Assembly: GCF_947489565.1 (NCBI RefSeq)
Contig: NZ_CANLEA010000023.1
Coordinates: forward strand, 1-64,000
Direction of reading: 5' to 3'
DNA: 64,000 nucleotides
From: an uncultured Kordia sp.
GTDB lineage: Bacteria > Bacteroidota > Bacteroidia > Flavobacteriales > Flavobacteriaceae
Shown piece after piece: positions 33,872 to 42,036 of this stretch. Under the pieces are notes generated by a model that saw nothing but the letters and a program-made list of their open reading frames with translations, had not been told where the DNA came from and ran no database searches. A program made the position numbers and the translations under genes. Within the stretch, counting starts at the first letter, position 1. Every line of letters starts with the position of its first letter.

Positions 33872-34627
33872 TCAAATTCTCACATTAATTCCGTTATCTT
33901 TTAGGTTTTGTTTGAGTTCTGGAATTCCGATTTCTTTGAAGTGAAAAACACTGGCAGCCAATGCTGCATCTGCATTTCCTTCGATAAATGTGTCTTTGAA
34001 ATGTTGCATGTTTCCTGCTCCACCTGAAGCAATTATTGGAATATTTACGATGGTTGAAAGCGTAGCCAATGCTTCGTTTGCAAATCCGTCTTTGGTGCCA
34101 TCATTGTCCATGGATGTGAATAGAATCTCTCCCGCACCACGTTCCGCAACTTCTTTTGCCCAATCAAACAATCTGATTTCTGTAGGTACTTTTCCTCCCA
34201 CTAAATGTACAATCCATTCGCCATCAATTTGTTTTGCATCAATAGCCACTACAATACATTGGTTTCCAAACTTTGAAGCGAGTTCATTGATAAGTTCTGG
34301 TCGTTTTACAGCTGCCGAATTGATAGAAACCTTGTCTGCGCCAGCTTGCAACATGTGATCTACATCTTCTACCGAAGAAATTCCGCCACCAACAGTAAAT
34401 GGAATATCAACTTGTGCAGCCACATCTAAGACTAACTTTTGCAATGTTTTTCTACGTTCTTCCGTTGCCGAAATATCTAAAAAGACCAATTCATCTGCAC
34501 CTTCTTCTGCATAAATTTTAGCCAATTCTACTGGATCGCCAGCATCACGGAGATTGACAAAATTGACTCCTTTTACTGTACGTCCATTTTTAATATCTAA
34601 ACAAGGAATGATTCTTTTTGTAAGCAT
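33872..34627 (-). CDS. hisF: Imidazole glycerol phosphate synthase, cyclase subunit HisF
   Basis: A 251-residue TIM-barrel enzyme that, with the glutaminase HisH, turns PRFAR and glutamine-derived ammonia into imidazole-glycerol phosphate and AICAR. Identifying words are [20 protein letters not shown] (3-22, with catalytic Asp 11), [51 protein letters not shown] (Asp 130-region catalytic), and [14 protein letters not shown]. Full length. It lies between hisA and hisIE. Confidence 0.97.
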   Translation of the reverse strand: MLTKRIIPCLDIKNGRTVKGVNFVNLRDAGDPVELAKIYAEEGADELVFLDISATEERRKTLQKLVLDVAAQVDIPFTVGGGISSVEDVDHMLQAGADKVSINSAAVKRPELINELASKFGNQCIVVAIDAKQIDGEWIVHLVGGKVPTEIRLFDWAKEVAERGAGEILFTSMDNDGTKDGFANEALATLSTIVNIPIIASGGAGNMQHFKDTFIEGNADAALAASVFHFKEIGIPELKQNLKDNGINVRI

Positions 34628-34667
34628 TTTTTGTTAGTTAATTTAAAGATTGAATGATTAAAAATTA

Positions 34668-34692
34668 CATCTCGACTGCGCTCGATATGACA
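34668..34692. repeat. Palindromic repeat copy between hisF and hisA
   Basis: CATCTCGACTGCGCTCGATA followed by TGACA, almost identical to the copies at 33841 and 34858. It lies in the 78-base gap between the two genes. Confidence 0.8.
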
Positions 34693-34705
34693 CGCAGGAA
34701 ATACA

Positions 34706-35461
34706 TTAAATCAATGTTTCTAGTTGTTTGAGTGATATTTTATTTTCGTAAATCGCTTTTCCTATAATGACACCTTCACAGCCAAATTCTTTTAGTTTCG
34801 GGAGTTCATCAAAGGTTGAGATTCCTCCAGAAGCGATCAGTTTGATCGTTTTTGAAGCCATCTCGACTGCGCTCGATGTGACATTCTGCGTACAGTTTTT
34901 TAAAATCTTCTCATACAAATCAAACGATGGACCTTCTAACATTCCGTCTTTGGCAATGTCCGTACAAATCACATATTCAATGCCTTTTTGCTGGTATTTT
35001 TGAATGAACGGAATTAATTCTTCTTTGCTTTCTTCTTGCCAACCACTAATCGCAATTTTTTCATCCATTGCGTCAGCTCCTAAAATAATTTTATCGCTGC
35101 CATATTTTTGAATCCACTTGGTAAAGGTTTCGCTGTCTTTTACAGCAATACTTCCTCCTGTGATTTGTTTTGCGCCACTTTCAAACGCAACATGTAAATC
35201 TTCATCCGATTTTAATCCGCCTCCAAAATCGATTTGTAAATTGGTTTTTGAAGCTACTTTTTCTAGAATTTTATAGTTAACGATATGTTTTGCCTTGGCA
35301 CCATCTAAATCAACCATATGTAAGTATTGAATTCCTGCATCTTCAAACTGTTTCGCTACTTCTAGTGGGTTTTCGTTATATATTTTTTTGGTATTGTAAT
35401 CGCCTTTGGATAAACGCACACATTTTCCATCGATGATATCTATTGCGGGTATGATTCTCAT
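34706..35461 (-). CDS. hisA: HisA isomerase with an in-frame repeat insertion
   Basis: A 251-residue TIM-barrel isomerase that converts ProFAR to PRFAR. Standard motifs are [20 protein letters not shown] (1-20, catalytic Asp 8), [39 protein letters not shown] (catalytic Asp about 129), [36 protein letters not shown] and [10 protein letters not shown]. Between the sixth helix and strand seven the protein has [20 protein letters not shown], about 13 residues more than I recall for relatives. This extra part is encoded by a copy of the dispersed palindrome (34858-34885). The insertion lies on the barrel face opposite the active site, so activity should be kept. Confidence 0.96.
   Translation of the reverse strand: MRIIPAIDIIDGKCVRLSKGDYNTKKIYNENPLEVAKQFEDAGIQYLHMVDLDGAKAKHIVNYKILEKVASKTNLQIDFGGGLKSDEDLHVAFESGAKQITGGSIAVKDSETFTKWIQKYGSDKIILGADAMDEKIAISGWQEESKEELIPFIQKYQQKGIEYVICTDIAKDGMLEGPSFDLYEKILKNCTQNVTSSAVEMASKTIKLIASGGISTFDELPKLKEFGCEGVIIGKAIYENKISLKQLETLI
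34858..34885. repeat. Palindromic repeat copy inside hisA
   Basis: CATCTCGACTGCGCTCGATG followed by TGACATTC differs by one base from the intergenic copies at 33841 and 34668. It is read in frame on the minus strand as NVTSSAVEM. Confidence 0.85.
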
Positions 35462-35464
35462 TTT

Positions 35465-35533
35465 TTGTTTTTTTGTTGATTTGTCATCTGTTGATTTGTT
35501 TGTCTGTCTATTTGGACGCTTCGCTTGTTTGTT
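35465..35533. repeat. Octamer-phased repeat between hisA and hisH
   Basis: TTTGTTGATTTGTCATCTG, then TTTGTTTGTCTGTCTATTTG and the core GGACGCTTCGCTTGTTTG. It is the same class as at 33540-33720 and fills the 82-base gap. Confidence 0.7.
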
Positions 35534-35543
35534 TTACCGATTT

Positions 35544-36125
35544 TTATAATTCTAGAAAGTTTTTTAGTATTCTGCTTCCGGCTTTGCTGCTTTTTTCTGG
35601 ATGAAATTGGACACCGTAAAAATTGTCTTTTTGTAATGCGGAAGCGTAACTAATATCATAGTTGCTTTCTGCGATCATTTCATTTGATTTTTGAGCATAA
35701 AAACTGTGAACCAAATACATATATTCGTTTTCACGTACACCTTCAAACAATGGACTTTTCAAGTTTTGAATGGTATTCCAGCCAATTTGTGGCACTTTTA
35801 CATTTTGAGAAAAACGCATAACTTCGGTATCAAATATTCCCAAACCTTTGGTATTTCCTTCTTCCGAAGAATTACACATGAGCTGCATTCCTAAACAAAT
35901 CCCCAAAACAGGTTGTGTTAAGGTTGGAATGATGGTGTCTAATTGACTTTCATTAAGCTTTTTCATGGCACTACTCGCCTCTCCTACACCAGGAAATATG
36001 ACTTTATCGGCATTTCTAATTTCATCGGCATCATTGCTAAGAATTGCTTCAACACCCAAACGTTGCAAAGCAAATTTGATACTTTGTATGTTTCCTGCGC
36101 CGTAATTTATGATGATTATTTTCAT
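35544..36125 (-). CDS. hisH: Imidazole glycerol phosphate synthase, glutaminase subunit HisH
   Basis: A 193-residue class I glutamine amidotransferase that supplies ammonia to HisF. The oxyanion/entry words are IINYGAGNIQSIKFALQRLG (4-23) and VIFPGVGEASSAM; the nucleophile is the Cys of VLGICLGMQLMC (about residue 77), and the His-Glu pair is in FYGVQFHPEKSS (about 171-182). Full length. It lies between hisB and hisA, with repeats in both gaps. Confidence 0.97.
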   Translation of the reverse strand: MKIIIINYGAGNIQSIKFALQRLGVEAILSNDADEIRNADKVIFPGVGEASSAMKKLNESQLDTIIPTLTQPVLGICLGMQLMCNSSEEGNTKGLGIFDTEVMRFSQNVKVPQIGWNTIQNLKSPLFEGVRENEYMYLVHSFYAQKSNEMIAESNYDISYASALQKDNFYGVQFHPEKSSKAGSRILKNFLEL

Positions 36126-36127
36126 TG

Positions 36128-36250
36128 TTGGGTCTTGGGTTTTAGGTCTTGGATTTTGGTATTAAAAAGTATCATTTCTATTTCATAGTACTTCTTGAGT
36201 AACTTACTAATACCTACTACCAAAGACCAAATACCTTTATGTTTTTCTTT
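36128..36250. repeat. Heptamer-phased TTGGGTT repeat with inverted partner
   Basis: TTGGGTCTTGGGTTTTAGG and TCTTGGATTTTGGTAT form a 7-base period near 36128-36163. At about 36207-36235 TAATACCTACTACCAAAGAC is a loose inverted copy. A related 7-base tract occurs at about 23528-23570. It fills most of the 169-base hisB-hisH gap. Confidence 0.6.
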
Positions 36251-36294
36251 TTTTTCAATTTGACAATTTGTTCTTTGAAACTATTTAAAATTTC

Positions 36295-37428
36295 CTAGAG
36301 CATTCCTTTGGTTGATGGTAAAATCATTTTTTCTACATCTCTTTTTACGGCTGCTTTGATGGCTTTTGCAAAGGATTTGAAAATTGCTTCTATTTTGTGG
36401 TGCTCGTTGGTTCCTTCTGCTTTGATATTTAAGTTTGCTTTGGCGCCATCTGTAAACGATTTGAAAAAGTGAAAAAACATTTCCGTTGGCATTTTTCCAA
36501 TCATTTCGCGTTTGAAATCTGCTTCCCAAACCAACCAATTTCTACCTCCAAAGTCAATAGCAACTTGCGCTAAACAATCGTCCATTGGCAAACAGAAACC
36601 ATAACGCTCAATCCCTAATTTGTTTCCTAAAGCTTCCGAAAACACTTCTCCTAAAGCAATCGCAGTATCTTCAATTGTATGGTGTTCGTCAACTTCTAAA
36701 TCACCATTAACCTTGATATCTAAATCAATTTGTCCGTGACGTGCAATTTGATCTAACATGTGATCAAAGAAAGCAATTCCTGTTTCCATATTTGATTTTC
36801 CTGTTCCGTCTAAATTCAGATCAATTTGAATTTGAGTTTCATTGGTATTACGCGTCAATGAAGCTTTGCGTTCTTTGGCTTTTAAGAAGGCATATATTTC
36901 GTCCCAATCATTGGATTCTAAACCAATAAAAGCGTCTAATTCTGAACGTTTTACTGTAATTTCATCTGTTCCTAAAAAAGTTTCGTCATTGATATATATA
37001 CCTTTTGCGTTTAAGTTTTTAGCCAATTCAATATCCGTTAAGCGATCGCCAATAACAAACGAGTTTTCTAAATCATATTCTTCAGAAAAATACTTGGTCA
37101 ACAAACCTGTATTTGGCTTACGTGTTGGCGCATTGTCTTTTGCAAACGTTCTATCAATCACGATTTCGTCAAACACAATACCTTCTCCTTTAAGTGTTTG
37201 TAAGATAAAATTGTGCACTGGCCAAAATGTATTTTCAGGATATACTGCTGTTCCCAAACCGTCTTGATTGGTAATCATGACCAATTTAAAATCAAGCTCT
37301 TTGGCAATTTTTCGCAATGCTGATAAAGCTTTTGGGTAGAATTCTAATTTTTCAAAGCTGTCGATTTGTTCGTCAGCAGGTTCTTTGATGATTGTTCCAT
37401 CACGATCTATGAATAGTACTTTTTTCAT
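36295..37428 (-). CDS. hisB: Bifunctional HisB (phosphatase and dehydratase)
   Basis: A 377-residue fusion doing two steps of histidine synthesis. The N-terminal HAD part (1-165) is histidinol-phosphate phosphatase, with [15 protein letters not shown] (Asp nucleophile at about 7 and 9), [10 protein letters not shown] and [16 protein letters not shown]. The C-terminal part (about 178-377) is imidazole-glycerol-phosphate dehydratase with [39 protein letters not shown] and [20 protein letters not shown], which hold the manganese-binding His/Glu residues. This two-domain order is normal in Enterobacteria and Bacteroidota. It is separated from hisC by 128 bases of repeat sequence. Confidence 0.97.
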   Translation of the reverse strand: MKKVLFIDRDGTIIKEPADEQIDSFEKLEFYPKALSALRKIAKELDFKLVMITNQDGLGTAVYPENTFWPVHNFILQTLKGEGIVFDEIVIDRTFAKDNAPTRKPNTGLLTKYFSEEYDLENSFVIGDRLTDIELAKNLNAKGIYINDETFLGTDEITVKRSELDAFIGLESNDWDEIYAFLKAKERKASLTRNTNETQIQIDLNLDGTGKSNMETGIAFFDHMLDQIARHGQIDLDIKVNGDLEVDEHHTIEDTAIALGEVFSEALGNKLGIERYGFCLPMDDCLAQVAIDFGGRNWLVWEADFKREMIGKMPTEMFFHFFKSFTDGAKANLNIKAEGTNEHHKIEAIFKSFAKAIKAAVKRDVEKMILPSTKGML

Positions 37429-37440
37429 GGTTTATTTTTG

Positions 37441-37556
37441 TGTGTGACACTGAATCAAGTTCAATGTGACGTTTTCTATGTTTTTGTTGTGCTGAGTTTA
37501 ATTCAGCATCTCCTTTTCATTATTTTTGGATTCCTGCCTTCGCAGGAATGACAATC
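37441..37556. repeat. Cluster of three small palindromic repeats
   Basis: The gap between hisB and hisC holds GTGACACTGAATCAAGTTCA, then a TGCTGAGTTTAATTCAGCA hairpin (about 37490-37508), then TTCCTGCCTTCGCAGGAATG (37531-37550) followed by ACA. Each is a short inverted repeat of the type scattered through flavobacterial genomes. Confidence 0.65.
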
Positions 37557-38603
37557 CTAGCCAATTTCTTTTAAAGCTTTGATTAATCTTTGATTTTCAC
37601 TTTCCGTCCCAACCGTAAATCGCAAACAGTTTTCACATAAAGGTTGTGTCGTTCGGTTTCGAATTACAATTCCTTTATTTATTAACTGATCGTAGCGAAG
37701 ATTGGCATTATCTACTTTTACTAAGATAAAGTTCGCGTCCGATGGAAATATTTTTTCAATAAAATTGACGTCTTCCAGCGCTTTTGCTAATTGTGCTTTA
37801 TCTTCTTGGATGCGATCAATTTCTTGTTGTACACTTTCATATGCTGAAATACGCTCCAATGCACGAGATTGTGTGAGCAAATTAACATTATATGGCGGTT
37901 TGATACGATTTAAAATTTCTACAATAGTGAACGAAGCATAACAGATTCCAAGTCTGATGCCTGCCATTCCATACGCTTTTGAAAGCGTTTGTGTAATGAT
38001 AAGGTTAGGAAATTCCTCAAGCCGATTCAACCAACTTTCTTGGCTTGAGAAGTCTATATATGCTTCGTCGATCACTATGATTCCATTAAATTCTTTGAGT
38101 AGTTTTTCTACAGCTTCACTACTAAAACTGTTTCCTGTTGGATTATTTGGTGAGCAGAGAAATAGAATTTTACTGTTTTTATCTGCTGTGCTTAAAATTT
38201 TGTCCACTTTAGGTTGAAATGATTCCGTTAAGAATATTTCTTTGATTTCCACATCATTGATACCAGCTAATACATTGTACATTCCGTAGGTTGGTGGCAA
38301 CGTAATGATATTGTCTTGTTTTGGTTCACAAAATGCTCTGAAAATCAGATCGAGAATTTCATCGCTTCCATTTCCTAAAACTATATTGGCTGGATTACAG
38401 TTTTTTACTGCTGCCAACGCCACTTTTACATCTTTTTGTTGCGGATCTGGATATCGATTGACTCCGTTTTCATAAGGATTTTCGTTGGCGTCCAAAAATA
38501 CCATTTCACTTCCAGAAGCTTTGTATTCGTCTCTGGCTGAGGAATATGGCTTGAGTGTTTTTATGTTTTCTCTGATGAGAGAATTTATATTGAATGTTTT
38601 CAT
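37557..38603 (-). CDS. hisC: Histidinol-phosphate aminotransferase HisC
   Basis: A 348-residue PLP-dependent class II aminotransferase that makes histidinol phosphate from imidazole-acetol phosphate and glutamate. Features in order are FLDANENPYENGVNRYPDPQ (about 32-51), VLGNGSDEILDLIFRAFCEP, PTYGMYNVLAG, LFLCSPNNPTGN (about 148-159), IVIDEAYIDFSSQES and the PLP lysine in TQTLSKAYGMAGIRLGI (about Lys 209). Full length. It follows hisD by 54 bases that contain a degenerate palindromic repeat. Confidence 0.97.
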   Translation of the reverse strand: MKTFNINSLIRENIKTLKPYSSARDEYKASGSEMVFLDANENPYENGVNRYPDPQQKDVKVALAAVKNCNPANIVLGNGSDEILDLIFRAFCEPKQDNIITLPPTYGMYNVLAGINDVEIKEIFLTESFQPKVDKILSTADKNSKILFLCSPNNPTGNSFSSEAVEKLLKEFNGIIVIDEAYIDFSSQESWLNRLEEFPNLIITQTLSKAYGMAGIRLGICYASFTIVEILNRIKPPYNVNLLTQSRALERISAYESVQQEIDRIQEDKAQLAKALEDVNFIEKIFPSDANFILVKVDNANLRYDQLINKGIVIRNRTTQPLCENCLRFTVGTESENQRLIKALKEIG

Positions 38604-38624
38604 TGCTACTTTATTGTTTCAAAT

Positions 38625-38650
38625 ACATTTCGACTGTGATCAATGTGACA
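38625..38650. repeat. Degenerate palindromic repeat between hisC and hisD
   Basis: CATTTCGACTGTGATCAATG then TGACA is a variant of the CATCTCGACTGCGCTCGATA element, in the 54-base gap. Confidence 0.6.
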
Positions 38651-38657
38651 AATAGGA

Positions 38658-39941
38658 TTATTTTAAGCTTTCTAAACGTAAACTAACAGCGTTTTTATGA
38701 GCTTGTAAACCTTCTGCTTCCGCCATTTGTTCGATAGCATTTCCAATGTTTTGAATTCCTGTTGCTGTAATTTTTTGAAATGTCATACTTTTTTGGAAAC
38801 TGGCTAGGTTGACACCTGAATATGCTTTGGCATATCCGTTTGTTGGTAAGGTATGATTGGTTCCAGAAGCGTAATCGCCCGCACTTTCTGGTGTGTAGTT
38901 ACCCACAAAGACAGAACCTGCATTTTGAATTCCGCTGGTATAGAAATCCTCGTCTTGTACGCAAATGATAAAGTGTTCTGGACCGTATTCGTTGATTAAA
39001 TCTAATGCGATTTGATCATTTTCTACATAGATTAATTTTGAATTACTAATCGCTTTTGTAGCAATTTCTTTTCGTGGCAATGCTTCTAATTGATTTTCTA
39101 CGGCTTTTTCTACTTCCGTTAGAAAGTTCTTTGAGGTCGTTACCAAAATCACTTGACTGTCCGTTCCGTGTTCTGCCTGACTTAGTAAATCGGAAGCAAC
39201 AAAGTCCGCATTTGCAGATTCGTCTGCAACAACCAATAATTCGCTTGGTCCAGCTGGCATGTCAATAGCTACTCCATATTTAGTAGCGAGTTGTTTTGCT
39301 ACCGTTACAAATTGATTTCCTGGGCCAAAGATTTTATATACTTTTGAAATGGTATCTGTTCCAAAAGTCATTCCTGCTATGGCTTGAATGCCTCCTACTT
39401 TGTATATTTTCGTAATTCCACATAATTGCGCCGTATATAATATTGCCGGATTTACCTTGCCTTCTTTGTTTGGTGGTGTACATAAGATAATTTCATTACA
39501 ACCTGCAATTGTAGCAGGAATTGCCAGCATTAAAATGGTAGAAAATAAAGGCGCGGTTCCACCAGGAATATACAATCCCACTTTTTGAATGGCTCTTTTT
39601 TCTTGCCAACAACGTACTCCTTGCGTCGTTTCTATATCAATTACCGCAGTTTCTTGTGCTTTGTGAAATGAAGTAATATTTGCTTTCGCGATAGCGATAG
39701 CCGCTTTTAAATCATCAGAAACGTTTTTTGCAGCAGCGTCTATTTCAGCTTGACTGACAACCAAATCATCCAGTTTTACATTGTCAAAAAACGAAGTATA
39801 CTTTTTGATAGCGATATCGCCATTTTTTTGAACTTCAGAGAAAATTTGTGAAACCGTGTCTTCTATATCGTCTACCGTTTGTGTTGGACGTTCTAAAATT
39901 GTTGCCCAAGTTGTGGATTGTGGATTGAATATTTTGTTCAT
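38658..39941 (-). CDS. hisD: Histidinol dehydrogenase HisD
   Basis: The ATG at 39941 overlaps the hisG stop codon by one base (TAATG), so it is preferred over a start 27 bases earlier. The 427-residue zinc enzyme oxidises histidinol to histidine in two NAD-dependent steps. Seen are GLYIPGGTAPLFSTILMLAI, GVAIDMPAGPSELLVVADES, ASDLLSQAEHGTDSQVILVT (zinc-binding Gln/His), GPEHFIICVQ, and SAGDYASGTNHTLPTNGYAK. Full length. It is second in the operon and translationally coupled to hisG. Confidence 0.97.
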   Translation of the reverse strand: MNKIFNPQSTTWATILERPTQTVDDIEDTVSQIFSEVQKNGDIAIKKYTSFFDNVKLDDLVVSQAEIDAAAKNVSDDLKAAIAIAKANITSFHKAQETAVIDIETTQGVRCWQEKRAIQKVGLYIPGGTAPLFSTILMLAIPATIAGCNEIILCTPPNKEGKVNPAILYTAQLCGITKIYKVGGIQAIAGMTFGTDTISKVYKIFGPGNQFVTVAKQLATKYGVAIDMPAGPSELLVVADESANADFVASDLLSQAEHGTDSQVILVTTSKNFLTEVEKAVENQLEALPRKEIATKAISNSKLIYVENDQIALDLINEYGPEHFIICVQDEDFYTSGIQNAGSVFVGNYTPESAGDYASGTNHTLPTNGYAKAYSGVNLASFQKSMTFQKITATGIQNIGNAIEQMAEAEGLQAHKNAVSLRLESLK

Positions 39942-40798
39942 TATAATACCATTTTTTCGATTGGACATACTAAAATTCCTTCTGCGCCATTGGCTTTGAG
40001 TTCATCAATGACATCCCAGAAGTCTTCTTTTTTGATTACAGAGTGTAGTGAACTCCAGCCTTCTTCGGCAAGTGGAAGAATTGTTGGACTTTTTAATACG
40101 GGTAATATTTTGCTGATGGCTTCTATTTTCTCATTTGGCGCATTGAGAAGAATGTATTTTGAAGTGCGCGCCGTTAGTACTGACTGAATTCTGAATCGGA
40201 GTTTTTGAAGTAATTTTTGACCTTCTTCATCTATTTTTGGCGAAACTGCTAATACAGCTTCACTTTTTAGCATGACTTCCACTTCTTTAAGATTGTTTTT
40301 GAAGAGTGTGCTTCCGCTAGAAACAATATCACAAATGGCATCTGCAAGTCCGATGTTTGGCGCAATTTCTACAGAACCGTTGATAATGTGTAAGTCAGCA
40401 TTGACACCTTTTTCTTTTAAATAGGCTTTTACAGTTTCGGGATACGAAGTTGCAATACGTTTGCCTTCAAAGTCTTTTACAGAGTTATAACTTTTTCCTT
40501 TTGGAATAGCGAGCGATACTTTACATTTTGAGAATCCGAGTTTTTCGGCAATGGTGATGTTCTCTCCTTTTTCGACCAATACATTTTCTCCAAGAATCGC
40601 AATATCGACTACGCCATCGCGTAAATACTGTGGAATGTCTCCGTTTCTAAGGTAAAAAACTTCTAAAGGAAAGTTTCGTGCAGATGCTTTGAGTTGAGCT
40701 TTTCCGTTATCGATGGAAATTCCGCAGTCTTTTAAGATTTTAAGCGAGTCTTCGTTGAGTCGTCCCGATTTTTGAATGGCAATTTTTAACTTTTTCAT
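39941..40798 (-). CDS. hisG: ATP phosphoribosyltransferase HisG, long form
   Basis: A 285-residue enzyme for the first, committed step: ATP plus PRPP to PR-ATP. Residues 1-205 are the catalytic part (KIAIQKSGRLNEDSLKIL, PQYLRDGVVDIAILGENVLV, RIATSYPETVKAYL and ADAICDIVSSGSTL with the PRPP loop near 160-172). Residues about 210-285 are the HisG_C regulatory domain (KYILLNAPNEKIEAISKILP, WSSLHSVIKKEDFWDVIDEL), which in the long form binds histidine for feedback inhibition and makes the partner HisZ unnecessary. First gene of the operon, after the His leader and attenuator. Confidence 0.97.
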   Translation of the reverse strand: MKKLKIAIQKSGRLNEDSLKILKDCGISIDNGKAQLKASARNFPLEVFYLRNGDIPQYLRDGVVDIAILGENVLVEKGENITIAEKLGFSKCKVSLAIPKGKSYNSVKDFEGKRIATSYPETVKAYLKEKGVNADLHIINGSVEIAPNIGLADAICDIVSSGSTLFKNNLKEVEVMLKSEAVLAVSPKIDEEGQKLLQKLRFRIQSVLTARTSKYILLNAPNEKIEAISKILPVLKSPTILPLAEEGWSSLHSVIKKEDFWDVIDELKANGAEGILVCPIEKMVL

Positions 40799-40836
40799 TG
40801 TTTTGTTTTATGTTCAAGTACAAAAATTGGGCACTA

Positions 40837-40868
40837 AAAAACCCGTTTGATGTACTCAAACGGGTTTT
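40837..40868 (-). terminator. His attenuator terminator
   Basis: On the minus strand AAAACCCGTTTGA and TCAAACGGGTTTT pair perfectly about a 6-base loop (GTACA-type) and are followed by TTTTT. It lies 30 bases after the leader peptide stop and 39 before hisG, the expected place for a transcription attenuator. Confidence 0.9.
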
Positions 40869-40898
40869 AATATATTTTGAAATTACTTCAATACATTA

Positions 40899-40955
40899 TC
40901 AGCTCGCTTGAGGGCAAGTATGAAAATGATGATGATGTAATTGTGTATAAGACAT
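40899..40955 (-). CDS. His operon leader peptide
   Basis: An 18-residue peptide MSYTQLHHHHFHTCPQAS with five His codons in a run of six, lying between the promoter and the terminator hairpin of the his operon. In the well-known attenuation mechanism, ribosomes stall at the His codons when charged tRNA-His is scarce, and an antiterminator forms so that the operon is transcribed. The run CATCATCATCAT is directly visible (minus strand). Too short to be a functional protein. I am confident in its role because of the arrangement of promoter, His codons, hairpin and hisG; the alternative antiterminator pairing was not modelled. Confidence 0.92.
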   Translation of the reverse strand: MSYTQLHHHHFHTCPQAS

Positions 40956-40975
40956 GTTTGTTTTTTATTCTGATG

Positions 40976-41007
40976 CAAATGTAATTAATATTTTTGATAG
41001 CTTCCAA
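40976..41007 (-). promoter_or_regulatory. His operon promoter
   Basis: On the minus strand TTG (41007-41005) and TACATTTG (40983-40976) are separated by 21 bases, a good Bacteroidota promoter. The predicted transcript starts near 40970, about 15 bases before the leader ATG. Confidence 0.75.
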
Positions 41008-41090
41008 GTCTTTTTTAAAATTATTTTTCTGCATTTTATCGAAAAAATGCGATTAAAATAGATTTTTTTAGCTGTTATGATTGCGATATC

Positions 41091-41111
41091 AAAAATGAAT
41101 TCCTAATTTTA
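41091..41111 (+). promoter_or_regulatory. Probable promoter of the OmpA-family gene
   Basis: TTG at 41091 and TAATTTTA at 41104-41111 are only 10 bases apart, so this TTG is not well placed; the second box matches TAnnTTTG at seven of eight positions and lies 23 bases before the ATG. Confidence 0.3.
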
Positions 41112-41134
41112 GGAACTTAATAGCCAGCCCACCT

Positions 41135-41980
41135 ATGAAACATTTTTTGATTGCCTTTGTACTTTTTGGTACATGGCTTTACTTTGGTATTCGTTATTAT
41201 GAGTGCAATGTAAAGAATCTTTGTGAAGAACCAAAGACCTCTGTAGTCGTTGATACGATTAAGGTTATCAAAGAAATTCCCGCAAAAAAACCGCTTACCT
41301 TTTTACCCTTTTCTATTACTAAGAATGCTTCAAAAGTCTCATTGATTGATTCTGTTTCAAACCCTTTACAGTCATTTTTCGATTATTTGAATTCGAATCA
41401 ACAAGAAGAATTAGTGATTACTTCTTTCTTTAGTAAAGCTGAAGATGGAGCTGTTGCGCTTTCAAGAAATGAAATTCTTCGAAAGAGATTGGCCGATTTT
41501 GGAATTAATGTGGATCGTATTGTGATGCAAACCAAGCAAGAGGATTTTGCGTTTTCTGAAAGTAATCAATACGATAAAGGATTTGCATACGAGTATCAAA
41601 AGATGTCTGAAGAACGTATGAGAGCGATTGATAAAGGAATTGCTTCTAAGATTTTATATGCTGGTTTTGGATCGAAAACATTTAAGCCTGACAATACGCT
41701 TAATGCATATGCTATTGAGTTGAAAAATTATTTAACCAAAAATCCTACTAAAACAGTTGAAATTATTGGTCATACTGACAGCAATGGAGAAGCCGAAGCC
41801 AATATGTGGTTTGGAAAAGAACGCGCTAAAAGCGTGATGCAGTATTTTGTTTCTCAAGGAATTGATGTTAATAAACTGACAATTTCTTCAAAAGGAGAAA
41901 CAACTCCTATTGCCCCAAACAATACTTTAGAAGGACAGCGACTCAATAGACGGATTGAAATCAATATTTCTAACAATTAA
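41135..41980 (+). CDS. OmpA-family protein
   Basis: A 281-residue protein anchored by an N-terminal hydrophobic segment (FLIAFVLFGTWLYFGIRYYE). Residues about 50-165 look like a first, degenerate OmpA-like half (FLPFSITKNASKVSLIDSVS, FFDYLNSNQQEELVITSFFS). The C-terminal half is a good OmpA/MotB peptidoglycan-binding domain with IGHTDSNGEAEANMWFGKER (about 209-228), AKSVMQYFVSQGID and LEGQRLNRRIEINI. It should tie the envelope to peptidoglycan. It precedes the HhH-membrane protein gene by 56 bases in the same direction, and the pair probably forms one transcript. Confidence 0.85.
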   Translation: MKHFLIAFVLFGTWLYFGIRYYECNVKNLCEEPKTSVVVDTIKVIKEIPAKKPLTFLPFSITKNASKVSLIDSVSNPLQSFFDYLNSNQQEELVITSFFSKAEDGAVALSRNEILRKRLADFGINVDRIVMQTKQEDFAFSESNQYDKGFAYEYQKMSEERMRAIDKGIASKILYAGFGSKTFKPDNTLNAYAIELKNYLTKNPTKTVEIIGHTDSNGEAEANMWFGKERAKSVMQYFVSQGIDVNKLTISSKGETTPIAPNNTLEGQRLNRRIEINISNN

Positions 41981-42036
41981 TTATGAATAAACTAACTAAA
42001 CATAACTAACACTAACCCACACAACTAATTGATTAT

